Below, one piece after another: positions 60,186-64,000 of a stretch of DNA of 64,000 nt; positions within the stretch are counted from its first letter, which is position 1; the number at the start of each line of letters is the position of its first letter. The notes below the pieces were generated by a model, which ran no database searches, was not told the DNA's origin, and saw only the letters and a program-made list of their open reading frames with translations. A program made the position numbers and the translations under genes. Source of the stretch: Devosia sp. 2618 (GTDB taxonomy: Bacteria > Pseudomonadota > Alphaproteobacteria > Rhizobiales > Devosiaceae); NCBI RefSeq assembly GCF_040546815.1, contig NZ_JBEPOO010000001.1, forward strand, positions 4,030,001 through 4,094,000. The letters are read 5' to 3'.

Positions 60186-61580
60186 CTAGCCCGCAAAGCT
60201 CGCCAAGACCCGTACCCAGCTGCGGATGCCGCGGTGGTAGCTGTCGAGATCATACTTCTCGTTGGGCGAGTGGATCTGGTCGTCGATATGGGCAAATCCG
60301 ATCAAAAGGGTGTCGAGCCCCAGGATCCGCTTGAAGTCGCCCGCGACCGGGATGGAACCACCAGCGCCGGTGATCACCGCCTGCTTGCTCCATTCACCCG
60401 AAAGACCCTCAAGTGCCTGACGCAGCTGCACGCCATCGCTTGGGACGGTGATGGCAGGGGAGCCGCCATGGCCGCTGAACTTGACCGAGCAGTCTGCCGG
60501 GATCAGCGCTTCGACATGCTTGCGGAACGAGGCGCGGATCTTATCGGGGTCCATGCCCGATACCAGCCGGAAGGAAATCTTGGCGCTGGCCTTGGCCGGA
60601 ATCACGGTCTTGAAGCCGTCGCCGGTATAGCCGCCGATCATGCCATTGATTTCGCAGGTTGGGCGCGCCCACAGCATTTCGAGCACGCTGCGGCTCTGTT
60701 CGCCAGCGGGCACGGACAGACCAGCCTCGCCAAGGAACGCAGCTGAGTCAAAGCCGAGGCCTTCCCACTGCGCTTTCAGCTCAGGGCTGATTTCGGCCAC
60801 GTCGTCGTAAAAGCCGGGCAGGGTCACCGAACCGTCCGGGGCGCGAAGGCTGGCGATGATTTCGGCCAGCAACTGGTTGGGATTGCGCGCCGCATTGCCG
60901 AACATGCCGGAATGGAGGTCCTTGTTGGCACAGGTGATCTCGATTTCTTCAGCCACAAGGCCGCGCAGCATGGTGGTGACCGAAGGCGTCTGGCGATCCC
61001 ACATGTCGGTGTCGCAGACCAGCGCGATGTCGGCGGCAGCGAGTTCGGCGCGATTGGCCTCCATAAAGGGTGGAAGGTTCTTGCCGCCACTTTCTTCCTC
61101 GCCTTCGAGCATCAGAGAAATCTTGATCGGCAGCGAGCCGGTCACGGCCTTCCAGGCGCGGCAGGCTTCGATGAAGGTCATCATCTGGCCTTTGTCATCG
61201 GACGCGCCGCGCGCGACGATGATCTTGCGACCATTTGCGTCGGTCTTGAGCTGCGGCTCGAACGGATCGGTGTGCCAGAGGTTCAGCGGATCGACAGGCT
61301 GCACGTCGTAGTGCGCATAAAACAGCACGTGTGTCCCCGGCTGGTCTGGGCCGTGCGCCACCACCACGGGATGGCCCGGCGTTGGCCGCGCCTCGGCGGC
61401 AAAGCCCAGCCCGTTGAGCTCATCGGCGATCCAGTCCGCAGCGCGCTGACATTCGGCGGCATAGGCGGGGTCGGTGGAGATGGACTTGATGCGCAGGAGC
61501 GCATAGAGGCGTTCCAGGCTTTGTTCGAGCCCGGCGTCCACGCTGGCGAGCACGGCATCGAGTGGGGTGGCTGTTGTCAT
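60186..61580 (-). CDS. M20-family dipeptidase (dipeptidase/ArgE-like)
   Basis: A 464-aa metallopeptidase of the M20/M25/M40 family. Metal and catalytic residues: FYAHYDVQP (His90, Asp92), GASDDKGQ (Asp128), and the base Glu in EGEEESGG (about 161-162). MIGGYTGDGFKTVIPAKASAKIS is the lid-domain hallmark. Dipeptides or N-acylated amino acids are likely substrates. It is divergent from the FadR-type regulator; a 124-bp gap separates them. Confidence 0.9.
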   Translation of the reverse strand: MTTATPLDAVLASVDAGLEQSLERLYALLRIKSISTDPAYAAECQRAADWIADELNGLGFAAEARPTPGHPVVVAHGPDQPGTHVLFYAHYDVQPVDPLNLWHTDPFEPQLKTDANGRKIIVARGASDDKGQMMTFIEACRAWKAVTGSLPIKISLMLEGEEESGGKNLPPFMEANRAELAAADIALVCDTDMWDRQTPSVTTMLRGLVAEEIEITCANKDLHSGMFGNAARNPNQLLAEIIASLRAPDGSVTLPGFYDDVAEISPELKAQWEGLGFDSAAFLGEAGLSVPAGEQSRSVLEMLWARPTCEINGMIGGYTGDGFKTVIPAKASAKISFRLVSGMDPDKIRASFRKHVEALIPADCSVKFSGHGGSPAITVPSDGVQLRQALEGLSGEWSKQAVITGAGGSIPVAGDFKRILGLDTLLIGFAHIDDQIHSPNEKYDLDSYHRGIRSWVRVLASFAG

Positions 61581-61704
61581 TGGGGCGAATCCTTTTTGCC
61601 GCCACCCTCGCCAAACTGGCTGGCGCTGTCCAGCCGCTCAGCCGGCGCGATATTGTAATACTTATGGTGCCGTGATTAGTTCGGGCCGCAAGTGGGGGAG
61701 CAGG

Positions 61705-62490
61705 ATGGCCATACGTCACACACCGGGGCACACATCGGGCGAGTTGATCGCTGCGATCGCCGGCCGGGTGCCATCCCGAAACCTGCATTCCATCGTGCTG
61801 TGGCAACTGGGCGTCGCCATTGTCGGCGGCGACTATCCAGAAGGCACCATTCTGCCATCCGATACCGAATTGCTGGCGCAGTTTTCCGTGTCTCGCACCG
61901 TGTTGCGCGAGGCGCTGAAGACGATTGCCGCCAAGGGCATGATCGAAGCCCGCGCCCGCATCGGCACGCGCGTGCTGCCGCGCCAGCGCTGGAACCTGTT
62001 CGATGCCGACGTCTTGGCGTGGCATTTTGAAACTGGCCCGGATGTCGCGCTGTTGCGCAGCCTCTCGGAAATCCGGATTGGCGTTGAAGTGGAATCGGCG
62101 GGCCTTGCCGCCACCCGGCGGTCGGACGCGCAGGCCGAGGCGCTGGTCAGCTGCGCCATTCGCATGGGCGAGGCCACCACGCCGGAAGAGTTCGCGCGCA
62201 CCGATCTCGAATTTCATCGCACCGTCGCCGAAGCCTCGGGCAATCCATTCATGGCCTCGATCAGCGCGCTGGTGGAACTGGCCCTGACGGCGGTCTTCAC
62301 CATCAGCTCGCCCGTCAAGGACGATAGCGCCATGAGCGCCACAGTCGCCGCACACGGGCGGATTGCTCAGGCGATCCTTGCCGGTGACGCCGAGGATGCA
62401 CGTGCCGCCATGAAGGCGGTGATCAGCGAAGGCTTTGCCCGCTCCTCTGGCCGGCTTGAGGCAGACCGTCAGCCCGCTTCGGCGCGCTAA
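61705..62490 (+). CDS. FadR-subfamily GntR regulator
   Basis: A 261-aa regulator. Start ATG 61705 has GGGGGAGCAGG immediately upstream. The N-terminal GntR winged helix is visible as GDYPEGTILPSDTELLAQFSVSRTVLREALKTIAAKGMIEARARIGTRVL. The helical FCD effector domain follows, with RTDLEFHRTVAEASGNPFM (metal/ligand-binding D and H residues). A near-match to the FadR-type TNGTNNNACNA site, TTGTAATACTT (61653-61663), lies 41 bp upstream of the start. It likely controls the downstream Liv-type operon and/or the divergent dipeptidase. Confidence 0.88.
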   Translation: MAIRHTPGHTSGELIAAIAGRVPSRNLHSIVLWQLGVAIVGGDYPEGTILPSDTELLAQFSVSRTVLREALKTIAAKGMIEARARIGTRVLPRQRWNLFDADVLAWHFETGPDVALLRSLSEIRIGVEVESAGLAATRRSDAQAEALVSCAIRMGEATTPEEFARTDLEFHRTVAEASGNPFMASISALVELALTAVFTISSPVKDDSAMSATVAAHGRIAQAILAGDAEDARAAMKAVISEGFARSSGRLEADRQPASAR

Positions 62491-62588
62491 TATCGCGCGG
62501 TGAATTGTTTTGCTGCAGGCGTTATGGTTTGCCAGCAGGGCAGGACGCTCGCCGTGGCGGACGTGCCCAAAACGATCGGAGAATTGTG

Positions 62589-63755
62589 ATGAGCAGGCTG
62601 GTTCTGACGATGCTGGCGCTGATGCTGTCGAGCAGCGTGGCGTTCGCCGATACGATCAAGATTGGCGTGGTGGGGCCGTTCTCCGGCCCGGCCGCTTTGC
62701 AGGGGCGCAATTTTCAGGCCGGTATCGACGCCTGGCTCGCCGTCAACGGCAACACGATTGACGACGACACGATCGAGATCGTCTATCGCGACCTGCCCGC
62801 CGCCGATCCGTCACAGTCAGCTGCGCTGACCCAGGAGCTGATCGTCAGCGAAGGCGTGCAGTATCTGGGCGGCTATTATTACACCCCTGATGCCTTGGCC
62901 GCCGCGCCGATCCTTGAGGAGGGCAATGTGCCGATGGTGGTGTTTAATGCCGCCACCTCGGCGCTGGTCAATGCCAGCCCGTTTGTCGTGCGCACGTCGT
63001 TCACCACTTGGCAGACCTCGACGCCGATGGCCGCCGTGGCGCGCGAACGCGGTATCGACAAGATCATCACCGTCGTCTCAGACTACGGCCCAGGCGTTGA
63101 CGCGGAAAATGCCTTCGTCACCGGTTTTACCGCAGCCGGCGGGCAGATCGTTGAATCGCTGCGCATGCCGATGAACACCAACGATTTCAGCCCGATAATG
63201 CAGCGCATCAAGGATTCCGGAGCCGAAGCGGTGTTTGCGTTCCTGCCCGCCGGGCCCGCGACGCTCGGTTTCGTGCAGGCCTATGTCGAAAACGGCCTCA
63301 AGGACGCCGGCGTTCAGTTGCTGGCGCCTGGCGATCTGGCGCAGGAGCCCGACCTTGCCGCGCTAGGCGATAATGCGCTGGGCCTGCTCACCACATTCCA
63401 CTACGCGGTCAGCCACGACTCGCCGGAAAACGCCGCCTTCGTCAAAGCTGCCACCACTGCCATCGGCAATGCCGAGCAGCTGAGCTTTCCCGCCGTCGGC
63501 GCCTATGACGGGATGTATGTCATCTCCAAAATGATCGAAGCCACCGGCGGCAAGCAGGATGCCGCAACCGCCGTCGAAGCCGTCAAAGGCCTGAGCTGGA
63601 TCAGCCCGCGCGGTCCTGTTTCGATCAACCCCGAGAACCGCCACATCACGCAGAACATCTATCTGCGCGAAGTGGCGTTCGAGGATGGCGAATACATCAA
63701 CAAGGAAATCCAGACGTTCGAAAACCAGGGCGACCCGGGCTGGAAAGCGCCGTAG
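62589..63755 (+). CDS. Branched-chain amino acid-type ABC transporter substrate-binding protein
   Basis: A 388-aa exported type I periplasmic binding protein, LivK/AmiC family. Start ATG 62589 has GGAGAA 6 bases upstream; signal peptide MSRLVLTMLALMLSSSVAFA. The mature part starts DTIKIGVVGPFSGPAALQGRNFQAGIDAWLAVNGNTI and has DLPAADPSQSAALTQELIVSEGVQYLGGYYYTPDALAAAPI, typical of the family. Members bind branched-chain amino acids, amides, urea or aromatic acids. The following gene is the beginning of a LivH-like permease. Confidence 0.9.
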   Translation: MSRLVLTMLALMLSSSVAFADTIKIGVVGPFSGPAALQGRNFQAGIDAWLAVNGNTIDDDTIEIVYRDLPAADPSQSAALTQELIVSEGVQYLGGYYYTPDALAAAPILEEGNVPMVVFNAATSALVNASPFVVRTSFTTWQTSTPMAAVARERGIDKIITVVSDYGPGVDAENAFVTGFTAAGGQIVESLRMPMNTNDFSPIMQRIKDSGAEAVFAFLPAGPATLGFVQAYVENGLKDAGVQLLAPGDLAQEPDLAALGDNALGLLTTFHYAVSHDSPENAAFVKAATTAIGNAEQLSFPAVGAYDGMYVISKMIEATGGKQDAATAVEAVKGLSWISPRGPVSINPENRHITQNIYLREVAFEDGEYINKEIQTFENQGDPGWKAP

Positions 63756-63805
63756 GGGAACATTGGGGATGGGCACGCTTGCCTCACCTCGAACCCAGTA
63801 CTGTC

Positions 63806-63876
63806 CTCGGGCTTGACCCGAGAACCTCTCATCGGTCGTGCCGTGTTGCGAGTGGCCCTCGGAGCAAGTCCGAGGG
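63806..63876. repeat. Palindromic repeat with two hairpins
   Basis: Hairpins CTCGGGCTTGACCCGAG (63806-63822) and CCCTCGGAGCAAGTCCGAGGG (63856-63876) resemble the repeat at 60061-60146 in build, located between the binding protein and the permease gene. Confidence 0.65.
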
Positions 63877-63924
63877 CAGCGCGGCGGTTTAATCTGGCCT
63901 TAGCTCAAGCCGAAAGTTTGCCGC

Positions 63925-64000
63925 TTGCCCACCATTCTCTCCATCGCCGCTGATGCCCTGGCCTACGGCATGGTGCTGTTTGTCATTTCGATTGGCCTCA
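63925..64000 (+). CDS. Partial permease gene, LivH-like, cut by the window edge
   Basis: Frame from TTG at 63925 encodes PTILSIAADALAYGMVLFVISIGL, which matches the N-terminal helix of branched-chain amino acid permeases (LivH). The start may be a TTG or lie elsewhere, and the rest of the gene is outside the window. It follows the family binding protein at 62589-63755, as expected for a Liv operon. Confidence 0.55.
   Translation, partial: MPTILSIAADALAYGMVLFVISIGL

Overview
The window looks like chromosomal DNA of a Devosia-like member of the Alphaproteobacteria (order Hyphomicrobiales). The evidence is a high-GC coding style, a MipZ division-site ATPase, many ABC transporters for sugars, polyamines and amino acids, Cys-containing Rrf2 regulators, and palindromic intergenic repeats. 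Genus is an inference. No rRNA, tRNA, transposase, integrase, phage gene or CRISPR array was seen, so this looks like ordinary metabolic chromosome.

Layout. 1-2.7 kb: PEP-mutase-like enzyme, rhodanese and flavoprotein. 2.7-9.9 kb: a quinoprotein (PQQ) dehydrogenase locus with an Rrf2 regulator, a periplasmic cytochrome c, an M50-like membrane protein that has lost its catalytic residues, two periplasmic binding proteins, and an ABC-2 ATPase/permease pair. 10.1-16.1 kb: murB, a large MscS channel, mipZ, and an MFS/ArsR divergent pair with two near-identical operators. 16.1-26.6 kb: a divergent sugar locus (CUT1 transporter, mutarotase, SDR dehydrogenase, lactonase, glycosidase-like protein, Gfo/Idh/MocA oxidoreductase, IclR regulator) that looks like an oxidative route for a 6-deoxy sugar or similar aldose. 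26.7-36 kb: an M14 deacylase and PLP dehydratase pair, a LysR regulator, and a TauABC-type transporter whose binding-protein gene is separated from its permease and ATPase by a DUF1800-DUF1501 pair.

36-43.5 kb: a 908-residue secreted fusion (duplicated beta-rich module, DUF4344 metallopeptidase, dead rhodanese) facing a DUF4139 protein, then a small secreted beta-gamma-crystallin with two calcium motifs, a YCII protein and an EamA exporter. 43.5-48.1 kb: an overlapping chain aldo/keto reductase - FAH hydrolase - helicase - transglutaminase, with a second transglutaminase convergent to it. 48.3-52.5 kb: a Kef-type antiporter with an exact 38-residue triplicate tail, Rrf2 plus GFA-family genes, and purU. 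52.5-52.8 kb: an apparent stand-alone small transcription unit with a 23-codon ORF, a near-perfect Shine-Dalgarno sequence and an intrinsic terminator, just upstream of purU. 52.8-56.9 kb: potFGHI-type polyamine transporter. 57.2-59.1 kb: psuG-psuK pseudouridine catabolism. 59.1-64 kb: small membrane and secreted proteins, an M20 dipeptidase, a FadR-type regulator and the beginning of a branched-chain-amino-acid-type (Liv) ABC operon cut by the window edge.

The best candidates for something undescribed are the small leader/sRNA unit upstream of purU, the PQQ locus with its pseudoprotease and atypical dehydrogenase, the DUF4344 fusion, and the DUF1800/DUF1501 pair embedded in a transporter operon. 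All functional calls come from reading motifs; no database search was run.
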